Positions 1 to 9,351 are shown, counted from the stretch's first letter. The stretch: DNA of 64,000 nucleotides from Rhizobium giardinii bv. giardinii H152 (GCF_000379605.1 NZ_KB902646.1:1-64000); one strand, 5' to 3'. Notes: a model not told the origin generated them from the sequence alone. Numbers and translations are program-made.

Positions 1-291
<291 letters not shown>

Positions 292-346
292 GGCCTGCCA
301 ATCGTCGCGTCGGATCAGTGACTTTCAATATTTAAGGGAGGGATAC

Positions 347-847
347 GTGCTAATAGGGTCGCCTCAAGAGAGGCTGGAAGGAGAGGCGCGCGTCGCGATG
401 ACGCCTGACAGCGCCACACAGCTTCAGAAACTCGGATATCAATGTGCCATCGAAACTGGCGCCGGCAATCTTGCGGGCTTCTCCGACGATGCGTACCGGG
501 CCGCCGGGGTGACGGTGGTCGACAGCGCCGAAACACTCTTTGCAAGAGCCGACGTGATCGCCAAGGTGCGTCCGCCGGAGCCAAGCGAAGTGGCGAGGCT
601 CTCGAGCGGCAAAACGCTGATCTCGTTCTTCTATCCGGCACAGAACAAAGACCTCCTGGACCAGGCGAAAGCGAGCGGCGCCAACGTGATTGCCATGGAT
701 ATGGTGCCGCGCATCTCGCGTGCACAGAATCGTCTCTTCCTGGGCGGGATGCCTTGCCGTCATAGCGGCTTCCCTGCCCATAGGAGCGCAACGTACGGAT
801 TGCCTGAGCCTGGCGGCGTCCCAATACCTCGAGCAGCAGAACCGTAA
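347..847 (+). pseudogene. pntA: Truncated NAD(P) transhydrogenase alpha subunit (pntA remnant)
   Basis: A GTG start at 347 follows a strong ribosome site (AAGGGAGGG). The first ~127 residues match the N-terminal domain of PntA (RLEGEARVAMTPDS, IETGAGN, KVRPPEPSEV, VPRISRAQ). Similarity stops just after RISRAQ, near base 727; the remaining ~40 residues are out-of-family and end at 847. PntA normally exceeds 370 residues and carries an NAD-binding Rossmann domain, which is absent, and no pntB follows. The gene is therefore a 5' fragment left by a deletion or rearrangement. The good ribosome site suggests the loss is recent. Confidence 0.8.
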
Positions 848-1587
848 CGAAGCAAAATGCCACGACTTTTGTTCAGAGTTCTGATGGATTCAAACGCCCG
901 TCCGCTGCGACCTTTCACCGGGTCGTGCTTGGCCGGTTCAAACCTCGACGAGGAGGTTAGTTGCTGCCACTATCGTCGACGGCCAAAAAAAGCAAAACCA
1001 AATCATGGACGCCGGTGTTCTGCCCCCGAGGCCGAGGAACGATACATGCTGAACGTGCCAGCCATAGCCGCATAAAACTTAAACCAAACGGTCTCCGGCA
1101 CCCCGGTGCGGTTCAGATCGCGAACTCGGAGATATACTCAATTCCGGCTCAAGTTCCCCGGCGAATTCCCGTTTGGAAATACACGAGTGCAAAGCCACTT
1201 GTGATAGGAACCAACCGGATGAAAGATGTCAGCGTAATGCTGTCACAAATCATTCAAGCGGGTGGCGCGCAGATTGGCGACATCACGGACTTTGGCGCGG
1301 CGGAGAAGCCATTTCTCATCGTCTATGGGACGCCATCCAGGGGGAAATGTACTGGAGCTTGAGCAGACCTGGATTGTCTGGTCGGTTACCTGGGCGACTT
1401 TTCAGACGCCCGGGACGTTCGCGTGTTCACGTGTCACAAGTTCAGTCTACAAGGAATTCTAGGGCGTGAACTCATAAAAACGCAGCGATAGTCGGATGGA
1501 GGCGACGGGGGTCCGCTCGCCAATGGTTGCATCTCCTGATAAGATCAGCATCACACTTCAGCTTGAGCCCCGATCTGGAGGCCTCGC
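848..1587. other. 740-base stretch without a clear gene
   Basis: No complete gene is recognised. A plus-strand open frame at 961-1362 (133 codons) contains, around 1174-1320, a stretch reading MKDVSVMLSQIIQAGGAQIG that loosely resembles the SIMPL/DUF541 (BP26-like) fold. The surrounding residues do not look like a normal protein, and no ribosome site or signal peptide is seen. It may be a decayed fragment. Together with the broken pntA upstream, this looks like a deletion scar. Confidence 0.3.
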
Positions 1588-2187
1588 ATGCCTGGCAGCA
1601 GCGCGCTCGCTCCGTTCGCCATCGCCGCTGTCGTGGCTCTCGGTCCGCTGCCGGCTGGAGCGCAGACCAATGCTGCGCCACCGCCGGCGGCAATCTCCCA
1701 TAAGGCCAAGCTTTGCCAGATGTGTCACGGTAGGAAAGGTCTGCCGACTGTTAAGAACACGCCGATCATCGCCGGCCAGCACGAGTCCTCTTTGCTGATA
1801 GCTTTGCAGAAATATCGCAATGGAGAGCGCACCGACGACCTCATGGGCCGGATCGCGAAGAATCTTTCCGACGACGACATGAAGGCGCTTGCGGCCTACT
1901 TCTCCGCACTGCCCTGGCCCGCCTACCGCGAGCCGGCCGACGCAGCGAGCATTACCCGCCTCCAAGAGCTCGACGCCGGGAAGAAGTGCACCTCGTGCCA
2001 CCGGGAGGGTTTCGTCGGATACGCCAACACTCCGCGCGTCGCAAATCAGAAGCTGGACTACCTGATCAAAACCCTCTCCGACTTTCACGATAACAAGCGC
2101 CCGAACATGCCCCGCATGACGGCCTTGGTGCGCAATTTTTCGGCCGACGACATCGCTGCCATGGCTCACTATCTTGCCGGCCTCTGA
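1588..2187 (+). CDS. Dihaem class I cytochrome c
   Basis: This 199-residue protein carries two haem attachment motifs, CQMCH (43-47) and CTSCH (134-138), each heading a cytochrome c domain of about 80 residues, as in cytochrome c4/c553-type periplasmic electron carriers. A signal peptide occupies roughly residues 1-25 (hydrophobic stretch then PAGAQT). A GGAG site lies just before the ATG. Methionines in the second half of each domain (LMGRIA, PRMTA) are plausible sixth haem ligands. The gene stands alone: the neighbour downstream runs the other way. Its redox partner cannot be told from the sequence; a link to the neighbouring P450 operon is not implied, as that operon has its own ferredoxin. 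Confidence 0.88.
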   Translation: MPGSSALAPFAIAAVVALGPLPAGAQTNAAPPPAAISHKAKLCQMCHGRKGLPTVKNTPIIAGQHESSLLIALQKYRNGERTDDLMGRIAKNLSDDDMKALAAYFSALPWPAYREPADAASITRLQELDAGKKCTSCHREGFVGYANTPRVANQKLDYLIKTLSDFHDNKRPNMPRMTALVRNFSADDIAAMAHYLAGL

Positions 2188-2315
2188 CGATCACTTCGGG
2201 GTTGGCGATGCACCGAATAGGGCCGCCGAAATAGCGATCACTGCGTTACGGCGATTGGCACCTCTTTGCCCACGAACTAAGCTATTCGTGCGCTGGCCGT
2301 TTATGGGTTCACGGC

Positions 2316-2636
2316 CTAGTCTTCGGGCGCAATTCCGATAACAATGCCACTGAGCGTCTCATCGAATGGTATCTGACAGGAAAGCCGGGAATTCTCCCGG
2401 CGATAGTCGGATCCCTCCAGCAGTTCGGTCTCATCGATCGAGGATACCGGTAGATTTGCACTCGAAGGAAGCTGCTCGACATAGACGTGGCAGGTGGCGC
2501 AGGACAGACAGCCGCCGCACATCGCCAAAAGTTCATCAAAGCCAGCGTTCCGTATATTCTCCATGAGCGAGGCGCCTATCCGTCCGTCGAAGCTATGGAG
2601 CTCTCCGTTGCGGGTCCTTACTGATATCGTAGCCAT
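2316..2636 (-). CDS. [2Fe-2S] ferredoxin, adrenodoxin/putidaredoxin type
   Basis: 106 residues. Cysteines at 40, 46, 49 and 87 give the C-x5-C-x2-C...C pattern of vertebrate-type [2Fe-2S] ferredoxins that pass single electrons to cytochromes P450 or oxygenases. It is the last gene of the minus-strand operon that begins with the P450 at 8332 and follows its reductase by 33 bases. The complete trio (reductase, ferredoxin, P450) in one operon makes a class I P450 system the natural reading. No targeting sequence is present, so it acts in the cytoplasm. Confidence 0.9.
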   Translation of the reverse strand: MATISVRTRNGELHSFDGRIGASLMENIRNAGFDELLAMCGGCLSCATCHVYVEQLPSSANLPVSSIDETELLEGSDYRRENSRLSCQIPFDETLSGIVIGIAPED

Positions 2637-2669
2637 TTTTCCTCCACCTTCTCTAGGCCTTGAAAGGTC

Positions 2670-3911
2670 TCACGACATGACGAGGTCGATTTCCTTGAGT
2701 TGTCTTGATGTGTCCGCCAAAGCGGCCGGATCGATCCTCGCCGCGCTTTCGACAAGCTTTCGCCCCTGCACGTAATCGCGTGGCGAGTTGATGCAATCTA
2801 GCGCCAGAACCGCCCCCTTCTTCAGATACATGACACAGAAGCTTCGAGTGGCGGGATCGCCTCTCGTGACGACGCTGTCGAAGCCGTAATTGAGGCCGAC
2901 CGTCTGCATTTTCAGGTCGTACTGATTGGACCAGAACCACGGCGTTGCGTCGTAAGCCTTGAACTCCCCGCAGATGGCTTTGGCCGCGGTGATCGCTTGA
3001 TCGGTCGCGTTCTGCACAGATTCAATGCGGATGCCCGGACCATTTTCAAGGCGGGCGCAGTCGCCGATGCAATAGATGTCGGCCAAGGACGTACGGCAAA
3101 CCGCGTCGATATCGATTCCGTTTGTGCTTTTGGCTCCAGCAGTGACCAGCGGCCCGACTGACGGGATAATGCCAATCCCTACGACGACGACGTCGGCTGC
3201 AATTGCGTCGCCGGTTTCAAGAACCACACGCGAAACGCGGCCGTTCACCCCTTGCAAAGAGGCGACATTGCTGTTGAGGCGGATATCGACGCCGCGCGCC
3301 CGGTGCTCTTTTTCGTAAAACCGCGATACTGGTTCCCCCGCCACGCGCGCCAGCACACGGTCGAGAGCCTCGACCAGGGTTACGTCCTTGCCGATCTCCC
3401 GGAACACTGCCGCCGCTTCCAGGCCGACGTAACCACCGCCGATGATCACGATCCTTCGCGCGCCCGGAAGCACATCGATCAGTGCGTCACAATCCGCCTT
3501 GCTGCGGATGTAGAATATGCCTGCCAGGTCGCTGCCGGGACAGGAGAGCTTGCGCGGATCGCCGCCGGCGGCCCAAACCAACTGGCCGTAGGAGAACTGT
3601 TCGCCACGATCGGTCATTACGGTGTGCGTGGTGGGATCGACCGTTCTTACATGCCGGCCAAGCAATAATTCCACCTCACGCGCGCCCCAGAAATCCTGGG
3701 GCCGCAGATGCATCCTGTCGAACGTCTTCTTGCCCGCCAGATAGTCCTTCGAGAGCGAAGGGCGGTCGTAAGGGATCTCCGGTTCTGCACCGATCAGCGC
3801 GATGCTTCCCGTAAAGCCGCACTGCCTGAGTGCGGCCGCCGTCTGCGAACCGCCGTGTCCGCCGCCGACGATCACGCAGTCGAAAGATTGGGTGAGGTTG
3901 CCCGGCTTCAT
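2670..3911 (-). CDS. FAD/NAD(P)H ferredoxin reductase (putidaredoxin/rhodocoxin reductase type)
   Basis: 413 residues from the ATG at 3911. An in-frame ATG at 4013 lies inside the cupin gene and is rejected: an AAAGAGG site fits the 3911 start, which is one base beyond the cupin stop, implying coupled translation. Two Rossmann motifs are visible: VIVGGGHGG near the N-terminus for FAD and IVIIGGGYVG mid-protein for NAD(P)H, plus IYCIGDCA, the FAD-binding GD motif. The length is usual for the family. It should carry electrons from NADH to the adjacent ferredoxin and on to the P450. Confidence 0.9.
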   Translation of the reverse strand: MKPGNLTQSFDCVIVGGGHGGSQTAAALRQCGFTGSIALIGAEPEIPYDRPSLSKDYLAGKKTFDRMHLRPQDFWGAREVELLLGRHVRTVDPTTHTVMTDRGEQFSYGQLVWAAGGDPRKLSCPGSDLAGIFYIRSKADCDALIDVLPGARRIVIIGGGYVGLEAAAVFREIGKDVTLVEALDRVLARVAGEPVSRFYEKEHRARGVDIRLNSNVASLQGVNGRVSRVVLETGDAIAADVVVVGIGIIPSVGPLVTAGAKSTNGIDIDAVCRTSLADIYCIGDCARLENGPGIRIESVQNATDQAITAAKAICGEFKAYDATPWFWSNQYDLKMQTVGLNYGFDSVVTRGDPATRSFCVMYLKKGAVLALDCINSPRDYVQGRKLVESAARIDPAALADTSRQLKEIDLVMS

Positions 3912-3912
3912 C

Positions 3913-4467
3913 TCACGCCCCTCTTTCGGCGCCGATGAGAACGAAGCACATGGTGGCGGGCTTGTCGCCCTTGTTGCGCCAGGCGTGGCGGGTTCCGCCC
4001 TGGACCACGACATCGCCCTGCTTCAGCAAGGTTTCAGCGCCGTCGTCGAGTTCGAGCCAGATCTCGCCGTTGAGCACAATGTCGTAATCGACGGTGTCGG
4101 TGGTGTGCATGCCCGGCGCGCCAGGCTCGAATGCCTGGATCAGGCCGGGGATGTGTACTGCCTGCTCCTCAAAGGCGGAGGCGGGATCGACGGCCGCGAA
4201 CACCGAATCCGGCGGGAAAACGACGATCATGAGTTTCGTCGCTCCCGGTTCAGGCGTGATCAGGATTTGCGGCGGCGCCTGCTCAGCCTGGTCCTGCGGT
4301 AGGACAGGTTTGGCGGCGGTTGCGTAAAGAACCGAAGTCAAATGTCCCGGCACCGACTCGTAGGCATGAGCGTTGGGTGTCGGGCCATCGCTGACGAAGA
4401 CGGACCTGCCGTCCCTGATGCCCGTGACGACGCGGCGAGGAATACGCACTTCAGCAGCCCTATTCAT
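3913..4467 (-). CDS. Cupin-domain protein of the aromatic operon
   Basis: 184 residues. The C-terminal half holds a cupin barrel: [22 protein letters not shown] corresponds to cupin motif 1 and [20 protein letters not shown] to motif 2, with histidines that could bind metal. The first 60 residues have no recognised domain. It overlaps the aldolase gene by 8 bases and is almost joined to the reductase gene, so it is made with them. The substrate is unknown. Cupins in such clusters can be ring-cleaving dioxygenases, isomerases or binding proteins, and no ring-cleaving dioxygenase is otherwise seen here, so a catalytic role is possible but unproven. Confidence 0.8.
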   Translation of the reverse strand: MNRAAEVRIPRRVVTGIRDGRSVFVSDGPTPNAHAYESVPGHLTSVLYATAAKPVLPQDQAEQAPPQILITPEPGATKLMIVVFPPDSVFAAVDPASAFEEQAVHIPGLIQAFEPGAPGMHTTDTVDYDIVLNGEIWLELDDGAETLLKQGDVVVQGGTRHAWRNKGDKPATMCFVLIGAERGA

Positions 4468-5128
4468 AGATCAGGCCTTTCGCTTCGAGTTGCGGACGCA
4501 TGTTGTTGATGTCGAGGCTGAGCTTGCCGGCCTCGTAGAGGCCGCGCTTTTCGTCTTCCATTTGTTGCCGCTTGAGGGCCTTCTCGAGCACCTGAGCCGC
4601 CTCGCCGCGCTTGACGACGCAGACCCCGTCGTCATCGGCTACGATCACGTCGCCCGGCTCGATATAGGCGCGGGCACAAACGACGGGCGACTGGACGTTT
4701 GCCAATGTCTCCTTGACGGTGCCCTGGGCCGATATGGCCGTTGCCCAGACTGGAAAGTTCATCGCACGAAGGTCGGCGACGTCACGGACGCCGGCGTCGA
4801 TCACCAGGCCGAGGATGCCTCGCGCCTTGCAAGAGGTGGCGAGCAGGTCGCCGAAATATCCGTCGGTGCAGGGCGAGGTCGGTGCGACAACCAGGATGTC
4901 TCCCGGTTGCGCCATCTCGAGCGCCACATGGATCATCCAGTTGTCGCCGGGCGGAACCTCGCAGGTCAGCGCCGTGCCACCGATGCGAGCGCCGTCGATT
5001 ACGGGACGCAGGTGTGAGGCCAGTAACCCTTTCCGCCCCTGAGATTCATGAACCGTGGCAACGCCGAGCTTGCCCAGTGCCTCACATATGTCGCGGTCCG
5101 TCCGCGGGGTCTTCGTCATTACTTTCAT
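4460..5128 (-). CDS. ligK: 4-carboxy-4-hydroxy-2-oxoadipate aldolase (LigK/GalC/ProA type, RraA fold)
   Basis: 222 residues, the usual size for these class II aldolases. The RraA-fold signature D-x20-R-D is exact: Asp in GYFGDLLA, then 20 residues, then RD in AGVRDVADL; this pair binds the divalent metal and pyruvate enolate. Known members split 4-carboxy-4-hydroxy-2-oxoadipate into pyruvate and oxaloacetate and also decarboxylate oxaloacetate, the final step of protocatechuate 4,5-cleavage and gallate breakdown. The LigJ-type hydratase that makes its substrate is two genes upstream in the same operon, which strengthens the call over a generic RraA-like protein. Confidence 0.88.
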   Translation of the reverse strand: MKVMTKTPRTDRDICEALGKLGVATVHESQGRKGLLASHLRPVIDGARIGGTALTCEVPPGDNWMIHVALEMAQPGDILVVAPTSPCTDGYFGDLLATSCKARGILGLVIDAGVRDVADLRAMNFPVWATAISAQGTVKETLANVQSPVVCARAYIEPGDVIVADDDGVCVVKRGEAAQVLEKALKRQQMEDEKRGLYEAGKLSLDINNMRPQLEAKGLIYE

Positions 5129-5173
5129 CGAAAATCTCCTGGCGCGTCTGTGGAACGCGCCTCAACAGATCGT

Positions 5174-6088
5174 TCAGGCGGATGCAGCTTCGAGGAAACC
5201 GCGATCGAACACGTCCCCCGCTACAGCTCTGGCGGCTTCGTCAAGCAGGGTGGCGCGGATCATAAGGTCGATGGTGGTGTCCATCGCTGCCTGCGGAATA
5301 AATAGATCAGCCGGCCACATACCCATGTCGCGCATATAGCTAAGGCCACGTGCAGCAAGATCGACGTCGTCCTTGGTCGTGATCCGCTGAAAAATTGGAA
5401 GCGTGACATCTTCCCGACCGGGGTCGTTGGTGATCGCGTAGGCATCGATAAGCGCCCGCAGGAATCGGACAACGACATCGCGGTTGCCGTCGAGCCAGTT
5501 CTTGCGACCGATGACGGCGGCGAAGACGATCTCGGGGATGACCTCGTTGATCTCGCCGATCAGGTTGAAGCCTTCGCGTTCGGCGAGGAAATTCCATGGC
5601 GCGGGCTGCGGCGCGCAGTCAATCTCTCCTGCCAGAAGCGCTTCCCAGCGCTTGGTGTGGATGCCGGCGAGCTCGAATTCATAGTCACCTGGATACTGCA
5701 AGCCTTCCTTGGAAAGCAGCATCTGCGTGTAGATCGCGGTGCCCTCGGTGAGCGACGACGTGCCGACCTTCTTGCCCTTGAGGTCCTTGATCGACTTGAT
5801 CGAAGGCTGGGCGACGAGCGACATCGGCAGGCGATTGGAGTTCGAGGCGATCACACGCAGTTCACCGCCTTTGACGAAATTGGAGACCGCACCTTCCGGC
5901 GGCGTGATGGCGAGGTCTGCTTCACCCTCCAGTACGGCGATGGTCGCCTTGTCGACGGTGCCCATCTTCTTGTATTCGATTGTCAGTCCATGCCTGGCGA
6001 AAATTCCATGCTCTTCGGCGATGAAGACCGGAAGCCAGTTGAACCCTTGCGCCCCGCCTGCGAGGCTCAGATGTTGGCTCGAAGCCAT
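5174..6088 (-). CDS. NMT1/SsuA-like solute-binding-type protein without signal peptide
   Basis: 304 residues from the ATG at 6088, which has a GGAG site six bases away; a longer frame to 6301 has no family-like sequence and overlaps LigJ. The fold is that of type 2 substrate-binding proteins of the NMT1/THI5/SsuA group: NWLPVFIAEEHGIFARHGL, then EGEADLAITPP, then DLKGKKVGTSS. These normally begin with an export signal, but this one starts MASSQHLSLAGG and goes directly into the first strand. It is either cytoplasmic, exported another way, or an enzyme on a binding-protein scaffold. It sits between the LigJ and LigK genes; no matching permease or ATPase is adjacent. Confidence 0.8.
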   Translation of the reverse strand: MASSQHLSLAGGAQGFNWLPVFIAEEHGIFARHGLTIEYKKMGTVDKATIAVLEGEADLAITPPEGAVSNFVKGGELRVIASNSNRLPMSLVAQPSIKSIKDLKGKKVGTSSLTEGTAIYTQMLLSKEGLQYPGDYEFELAGIHTKRWEALLAGEIDCAPQPAPWNFLAEREGFNLIGEINEVIPEIVFAAVIGRKNWLDGNRDVVVRFLRALIDAYAITNDPGREDVTLPIFQRITTKDDVDLAARGLSYMRDMGMWPADLFIPQAAMDTTIDLMIRATLLDEAARAVAGDVFDRGFLEAASA

Positions 6089-6116
6089 TTGATTTCTCCC
6101 TGGTGATTGCGGGCCT

Positions 6117-7142
6117 TCAAAGGCCGCGCTTGCGTAGTCTCTTGTCCAGCAACGGGTAGACTCGCCGTGCGTTTCCTTCGAAGACCGCATGTCTCTGGTC
6201 GTCGTGAAGCGCGAGCTGGTCGATGTATCTCTTGGTGTCGTCGAACGGGTGCCCGGTCTCTGGATCGATCGCCTTGACCGCGCCGAGCAGCTCGGAGCCA
6301 AACAAAATGTTCTTGGCGTCGACGACGCGGAACAGCGTGTCGATACCTGCCTGATGGTAGACGCAGGTGTCGAAGAACAGGTTGTTCATCAGGTGCGTGT
6401 CGAGGCTCGGCTTTTCGAGCATGATCGACAGGCCTCGGTAACGGCCCCAATGATACGGCGCAGCCCCGCCGCCATGCGGTATGATCAGCTTGAGCTCGGA
6501 GTGGCGCTCGAAGAGATCCCCCTGGATGAGCTGCATGAAAACCGCGGTGTCCGCATTGATGTAGTGCGCACCCGTCATGTGAAGGCAGCGCTCGCAGGAG
6601 CTCGACACATGGATCATCGCGGGAACCTGGAGGGCGACCATCGCCTCCCACATCGGGTCCCACCATGGATCGTAGATCGGCGGCGCGCTCCAGCGTCCAC
6701 CCGAGGGATCGGGATTGAGGTTGCAGCCGACGAAGCCGTTCTCGACGCAGCGCTGCAACTCGTCGATAACCGCAGAAAGATCGCCGTCGACCGTCTGCGG
6801 AAGCTGGCAGACGGCGGCGAAATTGTCGGGGAACATATCAACGATCCGGCCGACATTGTCGTTGGACAGCTGCGACCACTCGTTGGCAACTGCCAGACCT
6901 GGAACGTGGTGGCCCATGCCCGAGGCACGCGGGCTGAGCAGAGTCACATGCGAACCACGTTCGCGCTGTATCCTCAGTTGGTTCGTTTCAATGATGTCGT
7001 ACAGTTGCTTGTCAGGGATTCCCGGATAGAAGGGTGGCTGGGAAGACTTCCCTTCCGCATAGGCGACCTGCGCCGTCCGGAAGGCGTGATGCTCCGGTGG
7101 TTCTGTCGTGAAGTGACCGTGGCAGTCGATAATGAGCGACAT
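6117..7142 (-). CDS. ligJ: 4-oxalomesaconate hydratase, LigJ-type amidohydrolase
   Basis: 341 residues from the ATG at 7142, matching LigJ length; this ATG overlaps the P450 stop as ATGA, so the two are probably translationally coupled. The amidohydrolase metal motif HxH appears as DCHGHF (H8, H10), followed by MIHVSSSC and IPHGGG histidines and the LigJ-like LFGSELLGAVKAIDPETGHP stretch. LigJ hydrates 4-oxalomesaconate to 4-carboxy-4-hydroxy-2-oxoadipate in the protocatechuate 4,5-cleavage pathway. It acts just before the LigK-type aldolase encoded in the same operon. The preceding LigAB, LigC and LigI steps are not in the window. Confidence 0.88.
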   Translation of the reverse strand: MSLIIDCHGHFTTEPPEHHAFRTAQVAYAEGKSSQPPFYPGIPDKQLYDIIETNQLRIQRERGSHVTLLSPRASGMGHHVPGLAVANEWSQLSNDNVGRIVDMFPDNFAAVCQLPQTVDGDLSAVIDELQRCVENGFVGCNLNPDPSGGRWSAPPIYDPWWDPMWEAMVALQVPAMIHVSSSCERCLHMTGAHYINADTAVFMQLIQGDLFERHSELKLIIPHGGGAAPYHWGRYRGLSIMLEKPSLDTHLMNNLFFDTCVYHQAGIDTLFRVVDAKNILFGSELLGAVKAIDPETGHPFDDTKRYIDQLALHDDQRHAVFEGNARRVYPLLDKRLRKRGL

Positions 7143-8332
7143 CACGCATTCCACTTCGCGGGGAGGTCGGATATGCCGCGAAACCGCCAGCCCTTGCCCT
7201 TGACCTCCCGCGACGCATCGAGACGAAGATCGGGCAACTGCCGGAACACCTCGGCAAGCGCAATCTCGCCCATCGCACGGGACAGGAAGTGGCCGGAACA
7301 GAAGTGCGGACGGAAACCGAACGAAAGGTGTTGCTTCTTTTTACGGAACATGTCGAAGCGGTCGGCGTCTTCGAAACGCGTCTCGTCGCGGTTGGCCGAT
7401 CCCATGACGATGGCGACAGACGATCCCTCAGGAATGACTGTGCCGGCGATCTCGAAATCTTCCTTGGCGATGCGCGGCGTCACGCCGATCGGAGCGATCC
7501 AGCGAAGTCCCTCGTCGAAGGCGCGCATGGCGTTTTCCTGCGGCTGCTCCGCCATGATCTTCGCTTGATCGGGAGTTAAAAGAAGACCCGTGCAGGCGTT
7601 CGCCGCGGCATGGCCCGGTTCCTGTAGACCGCCGAGGATGATGACGCGCATGGTGGGCGAAATCTCCTCCCAGCTGCGAACGTCGCCCTTCGGCATGCCG
7701 CCATACATGACGTGGCTCAGAAGCGAGTGGTTGGGCTTTGACAGGCAGGCCTGGTAAAGTTCGCCCATCTGCCGGTCGATGTCGGCAAGCGCGTCGTCCA
7801 GTCGCCTCCATATGGCCGGGTCATTGCTGACGTTCTGCAGGCCGAGCGCCATCGCGTGAAACCACTCGACGAGGGTCTCGTTCGGTGTTTCCGTCAGGCC
7901 GATGACGTCGCCTATGCACCGCACCGAGATCGGCTCGAAGAGTTCCGTCGTCAGGTTGGCTTCACCATTCCTCTTGATGGAGTCGATATAACGCTGCACG
8001 ACCGGGCGTGTCAGGCCCTCAACAAACGAGCGCACGCGTTCCTGGGTTAGATTCTCGTCGATACCCTGACGGAGGCACTGATGATCCTCGCCAGACATTG
8101 TCAGGACGTTTGGCATCCCCATAACCCGGGCTTCCGGGCGGTCTTCCGAGCCCGACGGGCCGAACACCTTGTCGTTGCCGCCGACGGTGCGGCAATCGTC
8201 GAACCGTGTGATGAAATATTCCTTCGTTCCCTCGAAGAAGGCTACGGGCTGTTCTGAGCGCAGACGCGCGTAAACGGGATACGGATCCCGGTAGAGGTTT
8301 TCGCCCGTCAGTTCGGTGTGTGATCCCGTCAT
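7142..8332 (-). CDS. Cytochrome P450, CYP255/GcoA-like; candidate aryl-ether O-demethylase
   Basis: 396 residues. The haem loop is FGFRPHFCSGHFLSR with Cys345 as thiolate ligand; the ExxR pair is E274-R277. The I helix reads GGLQEPGHAAA (234-244), with QEPGH where most P450s have an acid-Thr pair. The same QEPGH motif, the SVR(S/C)(L/I)GD(L/V) segment and a C-terminal GW-FRG...W pattern are, from memory, features of GcoA, the guaiacol O-demethylase of Amycolatopsis (CYP255). GcoA uses a fused reductase GcoB, whereas here a separate ferredoxin and reductase lie in the operon. It is the first gene of the seven-gene operon. The substrate is inferred, not shown. Confidence 0.85.
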   Translation of the reverse strand: MTGSHTELTGENLYRDPYPVYARLRSEQPVAFFEGTKEYFITRFDDCRTVGGNDKVFGPSGSEDRPEARVMGMPNVLTMSGEDHQCLRQGIDENLTQERVRSFVEGLTRPVVQRYIDSIKRNGEANLTTELFEPISVRCIGDVIGLTETPNETLVEWFHAMALGLQNVSNDPAIWRRLDDALADIDRQMGELYQACLSKPNHSLLSHVMYGGMPKGDVRSWEEISPTMRVIILGGLQEPGHAAANACTGLLLTPDQAKIMAEQPQENAMRAFDEGLRWIAPIGVTPRIAKEDFEIAGTVIPEGSSVAIVMGSANRDETRFEDADRFDMFRKKKQHLSFGFRPHFCSGHFLSRAMGEIALAEVFRQLPDLRLDASREVKGKGWRFRGISDLPAKWNA

Positions 8333-8449
8333 TGCTTCCTCCCAGTACTCCCGGTTCAGGGAGTTGTCACCAATCTCGCTGTCACGTTCTCCTGCGTGAC
8401 AGCATGCACCTCTGGACGTTTCGGGGAAGCAATCGACTGCGATTGATGC

Positions 8450-8488
8450 TTGACATACCGAAACGTCTTCGGATACGGATAGGTATCC
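8450..8488. promoter_or_regulatory. Divergent control region with inverted repeat
   Basis: The 227-base gap between the P450 gene and the importer operon holds a TTGACA hexamer at 8450-8455 on the plus strand. A perfect inverted repeat GGATAC (8471-8476)/GTATCC (8483-8488) lies where the -10 box would fall. Such placement suits an operator controlling the importer, and perhaps both directions. No regulator gene is found next to it. Confidence 0.4.
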
Positions 8489-8559
8489 AAAGCGGGGTTA
8501 TCTGTCAACAACAGAAATAGACAGACCGAGGAGAAGCCGCTTCAGGAGGGAGGAATAAA

Positions 8560-9351
8560 GTGAACGACAGCAGCATCGAAGAGGTGCGCCCGGTGCTCCA
8601 GGCGCGGGATGTTTCCGTGCAGTTTGGCGGCGTGAAGGCGCTGACAGACGTGTCGCTTTTCGTAAGACCGGGTGAAATCTGTGGCCTCATCGGGCCGAAC
8701 GGCGCCGGAAAATCGACCTTTCTCAACGCGGCAACCCGTCTCGTGAACTACGCAACTGGATCGATCATGCTCGACGGCCAGCCGCTCGAAGGCGTTGAAA
8801 CGCGCGACATGATTGGAAGGGGCGTTGCACGGACATTTCAGAATCTGGGCATCTATGCATCGATGACGGTCCTCGAGAACGTCATGTTGGGCGCCCATCA
8901 TCGGCTTGGCGGAAGTTTCGCAAAGGCGATCTTCGCACCGCTCCGCGCAAGAGCATTGGAGCGGTCTAACCGTGAAAAGGCAATGGCGGTACTCGAGGAG
9001 GTCGGCATGGCAAACCTTGCCGCCCGGGCAGCCGGATCGCTTGCCTATCCGTTGCAGAAGCGGATGGAAATCGCCCGGGCGCTTGCTGCGGAGCCAAAGA
9101 TACTCCTGCTCGACGAACCCGCCGGCGGGCTGACCCACGGCGAGGTTCACGAATTCGGCGCGCTCGTCGATGGAATAAGGCGCAGACGCAATCTCTCCAT
9201 CCTTCTTATCGAGCACCACATGGGTCTGGTGATGAGCCTTTGCGACCGGATCGTCGTCTTCCACCTCGGCCGCAACCTGGCCGAGGGAACTCCTGCCGAA
9301 ATCAAGTCAAACGATGCGGTGATCGCCGCGTACCTCGGGAAAGCGGCATGA
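8560..9351 (+). CDS. Branched-chain-type ABC importer, ATP-binding protein (LivG family)
   Basis: 263 residues from a GTG start at 8560 with a strong AGGAGGGAGG site. Walker A is GPNGAGKST, Walker B ILLLDEPAGG with the LivG-like TH switch after it. The signature loop is unusual: SLAYPLQKRMEIARAL in place of the common LSYGQQR. It heads a five-gene operon with each gene overlapping the next as ATGA up to the binding protein. HAAT-family importers of this layout move amino acids, amides or aromatic acids; placed opposite an aromatic catabolic operon, an aromatic substrate is the best guess. Confidence 0.9.
   Translation: MNDSSIEEVRPVLQARDVSVQFGGVKALTDVSLFVRPGEICGLIGPNGAGKSTFLNAATRLVNYATGSIMLDGQPLEGVETRDMIGRGVARTFQNLGIYASMTVLENVMLGAHHRLGGSFAKAIFAPLRARALERSNREKAMAVLEEVGMANLAARAAGSLAYPLQKRMEIARALAAEPKILLLDEPAGGLTHGEVHEFGALVDGIRRRRNLSILLIEHHMGLVMSLCDRIVVFHLGRNLAEGTPAEIKSNDAVIAAYLGKAA

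Noticed and set aside
961-1362. Open frame with a SIMPL/DUF541-like stretch
   Set aside because: The similarity covers only some 40 residues by eye and nothing around it supports a working gene, so it is mentioned only within the gap entry.
3912-4013. Upstream ATG for the ferredoxin reductase
   Set aside because: It lies within the cupin gene, and the ATG at 3911 has a proper ribosome site and gives the family's usual start.
6189-7568. Plus-strand open frame of 459 codons
   Set aside because: It lies antisense to the LigJ and P450 genes, has no family-like sequence and no ribosome site; long antisense frames are usual in GC-rich DNA.
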